In this document: in pieces, positions 14,457 through 22,723 of the stretch | How the letters are laid out: each line of letters begins with the position of its first letter | Numbering within the stretch: the first letter of the stretch is position 1 | Assembly (NCBI RefSeq): GCF_023822025.1 | Contig: NZ_CP082909.1 | Span: 1,974,001 to 2,038,000 of the forward strand | Length of the DNA stretch: 64,000 nucleotides | Reading direction: 5' to 3' | Source: Endozoicomonas sp. 4G | GTDB taxonomy: Bacteria > Pseudomonadota > Gammaproteobacteria > Pseudomonadales > Endozoicomonadaceae | Translations under genes and position numbers: made by a program | Notes under the pieces: generated by a model | The model's database searches: none | Told to the model about the DNA's origin: nothing | What the model saw: the letters and a program-made list of their open reading frames with translations, nothing else

Positions 14457-15893
14457 GTGCTATCTAAAAACCCATTGATTTTGGCCTTGGCTATTGCCTT
14501 TTCTGTGCATTGCCCTAATGACCACGCTCAGGAAAACAGGTTGCCTTTGCTCTTCGCTCCGGCTGTCGGCAAGGTGCTTATCAACACCCCGATGCCCTTT
14601 ATTGAAGTCTCATCCACGAATGATGCCCTGGGCATGTCACAGGTCGACATTGAAGAAGAGAGCGAGGCTATTGAATGGTGGGAGTTGAAGCAGTATTGCT
14701 TTTCACCTGCCACCGGCGTCTCACCTGCCACCGGCGTCTCTCCTGACTCTGGTGTCGAAGCCAGGACTTACAGTCGGGCAGCCTCTGAGGATGATCCTGG
14801 TAGCGAAGACAGTGGCACCTCTGATAACAGCAGCGACAACTCTTCAAACGAAGATGAATCTGATGCTGAATCCGATGTTCAGTATGTAAGCACGACATTT
14901 AATCCTTTTCGGGTATCAATGGAAATCAATCAGTATTGTGCGATTCTGGCACTGGAAAAGATTGAGCAGGAGCTCATTTCAGAGAGTGAAACATCCGAGG
15001 AGTCGGAGGTGGACGTGACACAAGCGGACTCTGCCAACAAGCTGAAAATGATCTTACCTGCTGACAGCATCGACCAGGGACCCAAGATGCACCAGTGTGC
15101 CTATAAGGGCTGCAACTACAGAACCGACCATACCGGTCATCTGAAAATGCATAAACGGACCCACCTGACGACCGACCAGAGACTCAGGGTGCACCATTGT
15201 GACTACGGGAGCTGCAACTACAGATCTGACCATATGGGCTGTCTGAAAATGCACAGGAAGACCCATCTGCCGGCCGACCAGAGACTCAAGGTGCACCAGT
15301 GTGACTATGGGGGCTGCAACTACCGCTCTGACCGGGCGGGTAATCTGAAAGAGCACAAACGGACCCACCTGCCTGCCGACCAGAGACCCAGGGGGCACCA
15401 GTGTGCCCATGAGGGCTGCAACTACAGCTCCGACCGGGTGAGAGATCTGAAAAAGCACAAAGAGACCCACCTGCCTGCCGACCAGAGACCCAAGAAACTG
15501 AAGGTACACCAGTGTGACCATGAAGGCTGCATCTACAGCACCGATCGGGCATGCAGTCTGAAAAGGCACAAACAGACCCACCTGCCTGCCGACCAGAGAC
15601 TCAAGCTGCATCAGTGTGACCATGAGGGCTGCAATTACAGCACCGATCATACGGGCAATCTGAAAATCCACAAACAGACCCATCTGCCTGCCGACCAGAG
15701 ACTCAAGCTGCATCAGTGTGACCATGAGGGCTGCAATTACAGCACCGATCATACGGGCAATCTGAAAATCCACAAACAGACCCATCTGCCTGCCGACCAG
15801 AGAACCAAAAGGAAAAGGAAAGCGAACAACCAGCCGTCATCTAACAAGAAAAGAAAGGTGATAAAGAATGATTCGCCTCCGAAGCCGCCTTAA
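14457..15893 (+). CDS. Secreted C2H2 zinc-finger-like protein, 7 fingers, GTG start, frameshifted tail
   Basis: GTG at 14457 replaces the family TTG. The signal peptide reads MLSKNPLILALAIAFSVHC with PNDHAQE. The N-terminal mosaic includes FIEVSSTNDALGMSQ, SEAIEWWELKQYCF and two SPATGV units. The conserved block NPFRVSMEINQYCAIL has EKIEQELISESE, so the SUMO-like lysine is lost. Seven fingers start at residue 214. Fingers 1 and 4 begin with CAYKGC and CAHEGC. Fingers 6 and 7 are identical over 102 bases. The tail lost three or more bases of the KKG codons and reads KKRKVIKNDSPPKPP, which creates an SV40-like KKRKV cluster and overlaps the downstream micro-ORF. Confidence 0.86.
   Translation: MLSKNPLILALAIAFSVHCPNDHAQENRLPLLFAPAVGKVLINTPMPFIEVSSTNDALGMSQVDIEEESEAIEWWELKQYCFSPATGVSPATGVSPDSGVEARTYSRAASEDDPGSEDSGTSDNSSDNSSNEDESDAESDVQYVSTTFNPFRVSMEINQYCAILALEKIEQELISESETSEESEVDVTQADSANKLKMILPADSIDQGPKMHQCAYKGCNYRTDHTGHLKMHKRTHLTTDQRLRVHHCDYGSCNYRSDHMGCLKMHRKTHLPADQRLKVHQCDYGGCNYRSDRAGNLKEHKRTHLPADQRPRGHQCAHEGCNYSSDRVRDLKKHKETHLPADQRPKKLKVHQCDHEGCIYSTDRACSLKRHKQTHLPADQRLKLHQCDHEGCNYSTDHTGNLKIHKQTHLPADQRLKLHQCDHEGCNYSTDHTGNLKIHKQTHLPADQRTKRKRKANNQPSSNKKRKVIKNDSPPKPP
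15599..15802 (+). repeat. Perfect tandem duplication of one finger (2 x 102 bases)
   Basis: Bases 15599-15700 and 15701-15802 appear identical by eye and encode linker plus the STDHTGNLKIHKQTH finger twice. The unit is exactly one finger period (34 codons). This is a recent, in-frame finger gain, probably by unequal recombination. Confidence 0.93.
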
Positions 15894-15927
15894 AGAAACC
15901 TCCGACCTTTCTCCAGATTTTGACTAA
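15868..15927 (+). CDS. Candidate 19-residue micro-ORF
   Basis: Encodes MIRLRSRLKETSDLSPDFD, the form closest to consensus. Because the upstream gene's tail is frameshifted, the first half of this ORF overlaps coding sequence (to 15893) in another frame. Length is again exactly 60 bases. Confidence 0.3.
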   Translation: MIRLRSRLKETSDLSPDFD

Positions 15928-15970
15928 CCTGACTTCCCAATAAACATTTCAACGACTGGGAACACGGGCC

Positions 15971-17563
15971 TTGCTATCCAAACAACCATTGATTTTGATT
16001 TTGATTTTGGCCATGACCGTTTCTGTGCGTTGCTCTAATGGTCACGCTCAGGAAACCAGTATGCCTTTGCTCTTCGCTCTGCCACTTTCTGACACACAGT
16101 GTTGGCATGCTGGAACACTGCAAGAGCAAGTATGCTTCGGTGATGACATCCTCGTAAAGCTAGTCATTCGCTATTGCTTTTCACCTGCCACCGGCGTCTC
16201 ACCTGCCACCGGCGTCTCACCTGCCACCGGCGTCTCACCTGCCACCGGCGTCTCACCTGCCACCGGCGTCTCACCTGACCCTGGTGTCGAAGCTAAGCCT
16301 TACAGTCGGGCAGCCTCAGGTGATAGTGCCTACAGCGAAGACAGTGACAGTGAAGACAGCGGTACCTCTGACGAAAACAGCGACGACTGTTCTGACCAGG
16401 ACGAAGCTGATGCTGAATCTGATGTTCAGTGTGCAAACAAGACACTTGATCCTTTTCGGGCATTAAACGAAATCAGTCAGTATTGTGCGACTCTGAGGCT
16501 GGAAATGATTGAGCAGGAGTTTATTTCAGACAGTAATATCCCCACTGAGTCAGAGACAGGCGTGACAGAAGTAGACTCTGCTGACCAGGGACCCAAGAGA
16601 CCCAGGAAGCCCAGAAAGCCCAGAAAGCCCAAGGAGCACCAGTGTGACCACGAGGGCTGCAACTACAGCACCGTCTACACAAGCCATCTTAGAATGCACA
16701 AAGAGATCCACCTGCCTGCCCACCAGAGACCCAAGAGACCAAAGGTGCACCAGTGTGGCCATGAGGACTGCAACTACAGGACCGACCGGGCAAGCAATCT
16801 GAAAAAACACAAGCAGACCCACCTGCCTGCCGACCAGAGATTAAGGAGGTACCCGTGTGACCATGAGGGCTGCGACTACAGCTGCTATCAGGCGTCCGAT
16901 CTGAAAAGGCACAAGCAGATCCACCTGCCTGCTGACCACAGACTTAAGGTGCATCAGTGTGACCATAAGGGCTGCAACTACAGAGCCGATCAGGTGAGCA
17001 ATCTGAAAAGGCACAAGCAAACCCACCTGCCTGCCGACCAGAGACCCAGAAGACCCAGGAAACCCAGGGTGCACCAGTGTGACCATGAGGGTTGCAAATA
17101 CATCACCGATCTGGCGGGCAATCTGAAAAGGCACAAACAGATCCATCTGCCTGCCGACCAGAGACCCAGGGAGCACCAGTGTGACTATGAAGGCTGCGAC
17201 TATATCAGCCACTGGGCGGGCAATCTGAAAAAGCACAAACAGACCCACCTGCCTGCCGACCAGAGACTCAAGGTGCATCAGTGTGACCATGAGAGCTGCA
17301 ACTACAGCACTGACCGGGCGGGTCATTTGAAAACGCACAAACAGATCCACCTGCCTGCCGACCAGAGACCCAGGAGACCCAAGGTATCGAAGAAACCCAA
17401 GGTGCACCAGTGTGACCATGAGGGCTGCAACTTCAGCACCGGCCACACGGGCAATCTGAAAAAGCATAAACAGACCCACCTGCCTGCTGACCAGAGACCT
17501 AAAAGAAAAGCGTATGACCAGCTGCCATCTAACAAGAAAAGAAAGAAGGTTGATCAAGAATGA
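15971..17563 (+). CDS. Secreted C2H2 zinc-finger-like protein, 8 fingers
   Basis: The signal peptide MLSKQPLILILILAMTVSVRC is followed by LPLLFALPLSDTQCW, a variant block shared in part with the gene at 48894 (DTQCW). Then come VCFGDDILVKL and five perfect SPATGV units. The conserved block DPFRALNEISQYC has MIEQEFISDSN, not the SUMO consensus. A basic stretch of (R/K)KP repeats (GPKRPRKPRKPRKPKE) leads to eight fingers from residue 225. Finger 3 is SCYQASDLKRH, and finger 6 has Trp in the helix (SHWAGNLKKH). Bases ~16476-17025 are nearly identical to ~23162-23711 in the gene at 22724. The tail is KRKAYDQLPSNKKRKK. Confidence 0.88.
   Translation: MLSKQPLILILILAMTVSVRCSNGHAQETSMPLLFALPLSDTQCWHAGTLQEQVCFGDDILVKLVIRYCFSPATGVSPATGVSPATGVSPATGVSPATGVSPDPGVEAKPYSRAASGDSAYSEDSDSEDSGTSDENSDDCSDQDEADAESDVQCANKTLDPFRALNEISQYCATLRLEMIEQEFISDSNIPTESETGVTEVDSADQGPKRPRKPRKPRKPKEHQCDHEGCNYSTVYTSHLRMHKEIHLPAHQRPKRPKVHQCGHEDCNYRTDRASNLKKHKQTHLPADQRLRRYPCDHEGCDYSCYQASDLKRHKQIHLPADHRLKVHQCDHKGCNYRADQVSNLKRHKQTHLPADQRPRRPRKPRVHQCDHEGCKYITDLAGNLKRHKQIHLPADQRPREHQCDYEGCDYISHWAGNLKKHKQTHLPADQRLKVHQCDHESCNYSTDRAGHLKTHKQIHLPADQRPRRPKVSKKPKVHQCDHEGCNFSTGHTGNLKKHKQTHLPADQRPKRKAYDQLPSNKKRKKVDQE
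16181..16270 (+). repeat. Five perfect 18-base units encoding SPATGV
   Basis: TCACCTGCCACCGGCGTC is repeated five times without visible change. Related 18-base arrays with TTT in place of TCA occur in other members with one to five copies, so this is a variable-number repeat that keeps frame. Confidence 0.95.
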
Positions 17564-17730
17564 TCCGCTTCCCAACTGGCCTCAAATGTTCATGACCTTA
17601 TTTCCGGTCACCCCGCACAATGAAAATGATGCATTCGGGCATTTTCACGGCAAAGAAACTTCCGACTTTTCTCTAGATTTTGACTAACCTGACTTCCCAA
17701 TAAACAGTTCAACGACTGAGAAGCCAAGCC
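17564..17730. other. Long spacer with a ~65-base insert
   Basis: The standard spacer is interrupted after CCTCAAA at 17587 by ~65 foreign bases ending ATTTTCACGGCAAAGAAAC (17641-17659). The same 19 bases end the larger insert that carries the orphan gene 31380-32432, and the left junction (CCTCAAA) is also shared. A micro-ORF start is present but closes early (MIRFPTGLKCS). The usual TTTTGACTAACCTGA segment follows. Confidence 0.6.
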
Positions 17731-19332
17731 TTGTTATCCAAAAAACCATTGATTTTGACCCTGGTCATAGCCTTTTCTGTGCATTGCCCTGATGCTCAGG
17801 CTCAGGAAAATACTGTGCCTTTGCTCTTCGCTCCGGCTGTCGGCGAGGCGCTTATCAATATCTCAAAGCCTTTTGTTGAGCCCTCATCCTTCGGAAATAA
17901 CCAACCTCGTTTTAGAGGCAACAAAAGATTTGAGGAACCAGGAGAATATTACTTTTCTCATAACCCCGGCGTCGAAGCTAAGGCTTATTGTCGGGCAGCC
18001 TCTGATGGAGGCTCTGGCAGTGAGGACGGCGGTACCTCTGATGAAAACAGCGGCAACCATTCTGATGAAGACGATGTTGATGACGCCGAATCTGATATTC
18101 AGTATTTAACCACGACACTGAATCCTTTTTCAGCATCAAATGAAATCAGTCAGTATTGTACCATTCTGGTAATGAAAAAGATTAAGCAGGAGCCCGTTTC
18201 AGACAGTGAAACAGCCACTGCACCTGCTTACAGCACCGACCACACGGGCCATCTGAAAACGCATAAACAGCCCCACCTGCCTGTCGGCCAGAGACCCAAG
18301 AGACCCAAGATAACCAAAGTGCACCAGTGTGGCCATGAGGGTTGCAACTACAGCAGCAACCGAACGGGCAATCTGAAAGCGCACAAACAGACCCATCTGC
18401 CTGACGACCAGAGACTCAAGATATACCAGTGTGACCATGAGGGTTGCAACTACAGCAGCGACTGCATGGGTAATCTGAAAAAGCACAAACCGATCCACCT
18501 GCCTGTCCACCTGAGACTCAAAGTGCACCAATGTGGCTATAAGGGCTGTGGCTACAGAACCGACCATCGGGGCCATCTGAATACGCACGAACAGATCCAC
18601 CTGCCTGGGCCTGGCGACCAGAAATTAAAGCTGCAGTGTGACCATGAGGGCTGCAATTACAGGGCCAACCGGGCGTGCCATCTGACCAGACACAAGCAGA
18701 CCCATCTGCTTGCTGACCAGAGACCCAGACCTAAAGTGCAGTGTGACCATGAGGGCTGCAACTACAGCACGCACTACCCAAGCAACCTGAAAGTGCACAA
18801 ACAGGCTCATCTGGCGCCCGGCCGGAGACCCAGAAGACCCAAAGTGCAGTGTGACCATGAGGGCTGCAACTACAGCACTCACTACCCAGGCAACCTGAAA
18901 GTGCACAAAAAGGTTCACTTGCCTGCCGACCAGAGACCTAAGTTGCCCAAGGTGCACTCATGTGACCATGAGGGCTGCAAGTTCAGGACCGGCTACTCAG
19001 GTAATCTGAAAAAGCACAAACAGATTCACCTGCCTGCTGACCAGAGACTCAAGAGAATCAAGGCGCACCAGTGTGACCATGAGGGCTGCCACTACAGAAC
19101 CGACCGGAAGTTCAATCTGAAAAATCACAAACAGACCCACCTGCCTGGGAACCAGAGACCCAGAAGACCCAAAGTGCAGTGTGACTATGAGGGCTGCAAC
19201 TACAGCACCGGCTATAGGAGCAATCTGAAAGCGCACAAACAAACCCACCTGCCTGCCGACCAGAGATCCAAAAGAAAAGTGTATGACCAGTCACGATCTA
19301 ACAAGAAAAGAAAGAAGGGTGATAAAGAATAG
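17731..19332 (+). CDS. Secreted C2H2 zinc-finger-like protein, 9 fingers
   Basis: The signal peptide MLSKKPLILTLVIAFSVHC ends PDAQAQE. The mosaic region has PSSFGNNQPRFRGNKRFEEPGEYYF, not seen elsewhere in full. The acidic tract contains GGSGSEDGGTSDENSGN. NPFSASNEISQYC is followed by KKIKQEPVSDSE (SUMO consensus). A half finger (YSTDHTGHLKTHKQPH) precedes nine fingers from residue 200. Linkers vary strongly (LPGPGDQKLKLQ, LAPGRRPRRPKVQ), and four fingers use the short KVQC or KLQC entry. Fingers 5 and 6 are near-duplicates (STHYPSNLKVH, STHYPGNLKVH). The tail is KRKVYDQSRSNKKRKK; the stop is TAG, so no ATGA overlap exists. Confidence 0.88.
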   Translation: MLSKKPLILTLVIAFSVHCPDAQAQENTVPLLFAPAVGEALINISKPFVEPSSFGNNQPRFRGNKRFEEPGEYYFSHNPGVEAKAYCRAASDGGSGSEDGGTSDENSGNHSDEDDVDDAESDIQYLTTTLNPFSASNEISQYCTILVMKKIKQEPVSDSETATAPAYSTDHTGHLKTHKQPHLPVGQRPKRPKITKVHQCGHEGCNYSSNRTGNLKAHKQTHLPDDQRLKIYQCDHEGCNYSSDCMGNLKKHKPIHLPVHLRLKVHQCGYKGCGYRTDHRGHLNTHEQIHLPGPGDQKLKLQCDHEGCNYRANRACHLTRHKQTHLLADQRPRPKVQCDHEGCNYSTHYPSNLKVHKQAHLAPGRRPRRPKVQCDHEGCNYSTHYPGNLKVHKKVHLPADQRPKLPKVHSCDHEGCKFRTGYSGNLKKHKQIHLPADQRLKRIKAHQCDHEGCHYRTDRKFNLKNHKQTHLPGNQRPRRPKVQCDYEGCNYSTGYRSNLKAHKQTHLPADQRSKRKVYDQSRSNKKRKKGDKE

Positions 19333-19408
19333 AAACCTCCGACCTCTCTCCGGATTTTGACTAACCTGATTTACAAATAAGCAATTTCAACGACTGGGAA
19401 GCCAAGCC

Positions 19409-20455
19409 TTGCTATCCAAAAAAATATTGATTTTGACCTTGGTCGTTGCCTTTTCTATGCCACGAGTTTGCTTCGGTGATGACATCCTCTTAAAGCCAGA
19501 CACTTGCTATTACCTTTCTCCTGATCCTGACGTCGAAGCTAAGGCTTTCAACCGGGCAGTCTCTGATGATAGTGCCGACAGCGAAGACAGTGGTAGTGAA
19601 GACAGCGATACCTATGACGAAAACAGCGACAACAGCTCAAACGAAGACGAAGCGGATACCGAAACTAATACCGACACTAATGTTCAGTGTGAAAACACGA
19701 CAGTTGATCCTTTTCGGGCATTAAACGAAATCAGTCAGTATTGTGCGGCTCAGAGACAGAGACTGGAAATGATTAAGCAGAAGACCATTTTAGACAGTGA
19801 AATACCTACTGAGTCAGAGTTAGGAGTGACAGAAGCAGACTTTGTTAACAATCAGGGGGTCACCTCACCTACTTACAGTACTGACCAGATGGGTCACCTG
19901 AAAACGCACAAACAGGGACCCAAGAGACCCAAGTTGCACCAGTGTGGCCATGAGGGCTGCGACTACAGCACTGACCGCTCGAACGATCTGAAAAAGCACA
20001 AACAGACTCACCTGCCTGCCGACCAGAGACCCAAGGTGCATAAGTGTGACCATAAGGGCTGTAACTACAGCACCGACCGGGCGGGCCATCTGAAAACGCA
20101 CAAACGGATCCACCTGCCCGCCAACCAGATACTCAAGAGAGTCAAGAGGCTCGAGAGGCTCAAGAGGCGCAAGTTGCACCAGTGTGACCATGAAGGCTGC
20201 AACTACAGCACCTACTACGCGGGCAATCTGAAACCGCACAAACAGACCCACCTGCCTGCCAACCAGAGACCCAAGAGAGCCAAGGTGCATCAGTGTGACC
20301 ATGAGGGCTGTGACTACAGCACTGACCGCTCGAACGATCTGAAAAAGCACAAACAGACCCACCTGCCTGCTGGCCAGAGAGCCAAAAGAACCAAAAGAAA
20401 AGCGTATGACCAGTTGCTGTCTAATGAGAAAAGAAAGAAGAGTGGTGAAGAATGA
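19409..20455 (+). CDS. Secreted C2H2 zinc-finger-like protein, 4 fingers, shortened signal region
   Basis: The N-terminus runs MLSKKILILTLVVAFS directly into MPRVCFGDDILLKP. The cleavage region and the LPLLFALAVGK block are deleted, so export is less certain. The acidic tract includes tandem DTETNTDTN. DPFRALNEISQYC is followed by EMIKQKTILDSE (SUMO glutamate lost). A half finger (YSTDQMGHLKTHKQ) precedes four fingers from residue 179. Fingers 1 and 4 share the helix DRSNDLKKH. The third linker is long and basic (ILKRVKRLERLKRRK) and could act as an extra nuclear signal. The tail is KRTKRKAYDQLLSNEKRKK. The next gene begins identically, so the pair is a tandem duplication. Confidence 0.86.
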   Translation: MLSKKILILTLVVAFSMPRVCFGDDILLKPDTCYYLSPDPDVEAKAFNRAVSDDSADSEDSGSEDSDTYDENSDNSSNEDEADTETNTDTNVQCENTTVDPFRALNEISQYCAAQRQRLEMIKQKTILDSEIPTESELGVTEADFVNNQGVTSPTYSTDQMGHLKTHKQGPKRPKLHQCGHEGCDYSTDRSNDLKKHKQTHLPADQRPKVHKCDHKGCNYSTDRAGHLKTHKRIHLPANQILKRVKRLERLKRRKLHQCDHEGCNYSTYYAGNLKPHKQTHLPANQRPKRAKVHQCDHEGCDYSTDRSNDLKKHKQTHLPAGQRAKRTKRKAYDQLLSNEKRKKSGEE

Positions 20456-20555
20456 TCCGCCTCCCAAGCTGATTCAAAGAAAACTCCGACCTCTCTCCGG
20501 ATTTTGACTAACCTGATTTCCAAATAAGCAATTTCAACGACTGGGAAGCCAGGCC

Positions 20556-21803
20556 TTGCTATCCAAAAAAATATTGATTTTGACCTTGGTCGTTGCCTTT
20601 TCTATGCCACGAGTTTGCTTCGGTGATGACATCCTCTTAAAGCCAGACACCCGCTATTGCTTTTCTGCTGACCCTGACGTCGAAGCTAAGTCTCACAGTC
20701 GGGCAGTCTCCGGTGATAGTGCCGACAGCGAAGACAGTGGCAGTGAAGACAGCAGTACCTCTGACGAAAACAGCGACAAGGGTTCTGACCAGGAGGAAGC
20801 TGATGTTCAGTGTGAAAACGGGACACTTGATCCTTTTCGAGCATTAAAGGAAATCAGTGAGTATTGTTCGGCCCTGAGACTGAAGATGATTCAGCAGGAC
20901 TCCATTTCAGGCAGTGGAATACCCAAAACGCACAAACAGACCCGGCTGTCTGCCGATCAGGGGCTCAAGGTGCGCCAGTGTGACCGTGAGGGCTGCAACT
21001 ACAGAACTCATGAGGTGAGCAATCTAAAAAGGCACAAACAGACCCACCTGCCTGCCGATCAGAGGCCCATAAGACCCAAGGTGCACCAGTGTGACCATGA
21101 GGGGTGCAACTACAACAGCTATCTGGCGGGCAATCTGAAAAGGCACAAACAGGCTCACCTGCCTGCCGATCAGAGACCCATAAGACCCAAGGTGCACCAG
21201 TGTGACCATGAAGGCTGTAACTACAGAACCGACAGCATGGGCTGTCTGAAAAGGCACAAGCAGACCCACCTGCCTGCCGATCAGAGACCCAAGAAACCCA
21301 AGGTGCACCATTGTGACCGCGAGGGCTGCAACTATAGCAGCGACCATGTGGGCAATCTGAAAACGCACAAACAGACCCACCTGCCTGCCGACCAGAGACC
21401 CAAGAGACCCAAGGTGCACCAGTGTGACCATGAAGGCTGTAACTACAGAACCGACAGCATGGGCAGTTTGAAAAGGCACAAACAGATCCATTTGCCTGTC
21501 GATCAGAGACCCGTGAGATCCAAGGTGTACCAGTGTGACCATGAGGGCTGCAACTACAGCACCGATCAGGCGGGCAATCTGAAAAGGCACAAACAGACCC
21601 ACTTGCCTGGCGACGAGAGACCCGAGAGACCCAGGGTGCACCAGTGCGACCATGAGGGCTGCAACTACAGCACCAGCTACTTGTGCAATCTGAAAACGCA
21701 CAAACAGACCCACCTGCCTGCCAAGAGACCCAAGAGACCGAAAAGAACAGCGTATGACCAGCTGCCATCTAACAAGAAAAGAAGGAAGGGTGATAAAGAA
21801 TAG
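20556..21803 (+). CDS. Secreted C2H2 zinc-finger-like protein, 7 fingers, shortened signal region
   Basis: It shares with the gene at 19409 the truncated start MLSKKILILTLVVAFSMPRVCFGDD. An acidic tract and DPFRALKEISEYCSAL with KMIQQDSISGS follow (no SUMO consensus). A remnant linker (KTHKQTRLSADQG) precedes seven fingers from residue 142. Linkers commonly carry IRPK or KRPK inserts. Fingers 3 and 5 are near-identical (RTDSMGCLKRH, RTDSMGSLKRH). Bases 21481-21722 recur exactly in the gene at 22724. The tail KRTAYDQLPSNKKRRK has Thr in the first cluster. Downstream the spacer and the next gene's start are deleted. Confidence 0.87.
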   Translation: MLSKKILILTLVVAFSMPRVCFGDDILLKPDTRYCFSADPDVEAKSHSRAVSGDSADSEDSGSEDSSTSDENSDKGSDQEEADVQCENGTLDPFRALKEISEYCSALRLKMIQQDSISGSGIPKTHKQTRLSADQGLKVRQCDREGCNYRTHEVSNLKRHKQTHLPADQRPIRPKVHQCDHEGCNYNSYLAGNLKRHKQAHLPADQRPIRPKVHQCDHEGCNYRTDSMGCLKRHKQTHLPADQRPKKPKVHHCDREGCNYSSDHVGNLKTHKQTHLPADQRPKRPKVHQCDHEGCNYRTDSMGSLKRHKQIHLPVDQRPVRSKVYQCDHEGCNYSTDQAGNLKRHKQTHLPGDERPERPRVHQCDHEGCNYSTSYLCNLKTHKQTHLPAKRPKRPKRTAYDQLPSNKKRRKGDKE

Positions 21804-21840
21804 AAACCTCCTGCCTCCCTCCAGATTTTGACCTTGGCTA

Positions 21841-22605
21841 TTGCCTTTTCTGTGCATTGCTCTTAATGGTCACGCTCAGGAAAATAGAACGCCTTTGCTC
21901 TTTGTTCTGGCTGTCGGCAAGCCGCTCCCTCTTTTCCCGGACTGGGATGCGCTACCAGAACTTGACTTCATGGTTAAAGCTATCGCCACTGAGATACAGC
22001 AAGGAGGCGATCGGCAACGTGAAATCATGGAAACAGCTAAACACAGGGGGAGTCTGATGCTCTCTCGCTTCAGAGATTTCGGTGATGACACCCTCTTAAA
22101 GCCAGACACTTGCTATTGCTTTTCTCCTGATCCTGACGTCGAAGCTAAGGCTTTCAACCGGGCAGCCTCTGATGATAGTGCCGACAGCGAAGACAGTGGC
22201 AGTGAAGACAGCGATACCTATGACGAAAACAGCGACAACAACTCAAACGAAGACGAAACGGATACCGAAGCTAATATCGAAACTGAAACTAATGTTCAGT
22301 GTGAAAACACGACAGTTGATCCTTTTCGGGCATTAAACGAAATCAGTCAGTATTGTGCGGCTCTGAGACTGAAAATGATTGAGCAGGAGTCCATTTCAGA
22401 CAGTGAAATGAAAACACACAAACAGGGACCCAGGATGCATCAATGTGACCATGAGGGCTGCAACTACAGCGCCGACCGGAGAGACCATCTGAAAAGGCAC
22501 AAAGAGAGACACCTGCTCGCCGACCAGAGACTTAAAAGACCCAAAAGAAAAGCAAACAACCTGCCGTCATCTAACCGGAAAAGAAAGAAGGGTGATAAAG
22601 AATGA
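21841..22605 (+). pseudogene. Degenerate family member: start and signal peptide lost, 1 finger
   Basis: The junction at ~21826-21835 joins the end of one spacer (CCAGATTTTGAC) to the middle of a signal-peptide sequence (ATTTTGACCTTGGC). The spacer end, the TTG start and the first codons are gone. An extra T in GCTCTTAATGG then puts a stop in the normal frame. The longest remaining frame starts at an out-of-frame TTG (21841). It keeps the QQREIMETAKHRGSLMLS-like block, GDDTLLKPDTCYCF, an acidic tract and DPFRALNEISQYC. Only one finger (SADRRDHLKRHKERH, residues 202-224) and the NLS-like tail KRKANNLPSSNRKRKK remain. Export is unlikely. Confidence 0.7.
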
Positions 22606-22723
22606 TTTGCCCCCCCCATGAGCCTGACCGAGAATAGCTGCCCCAAAGAAACTTTCGGCCTCTCTCCAGATTTTGACTAACCTGACTTACCAGTAAGCAT
22701 TTCAACGACTGGGAAGCCAAGCC
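22606..22723. other. Spacer with a 20-base sequence found inverted at 39545
   Basis: After a run of C at 22610-22617, AGCCTGACCGAGAATAGCTG (22621-22640) is the exact reverse complement of 39545-39564, next to the 3' end of the orphan minus-strand gene. The rest is the standard spacer with TTTTGACTAACCTGA. No micro-ORF is intact here. Confidence 0.6.

Noticed and set aside
15097-15802. TAL effector repeats, suggested by the 34-residue period
   Set aside because: The repeat has the Cys/His zinc-finger signature, and none of the TALE motif (LTPxQVVAIAS..GG). The shared length is coincidence, although the functional analogy is kept as a hypothesis.
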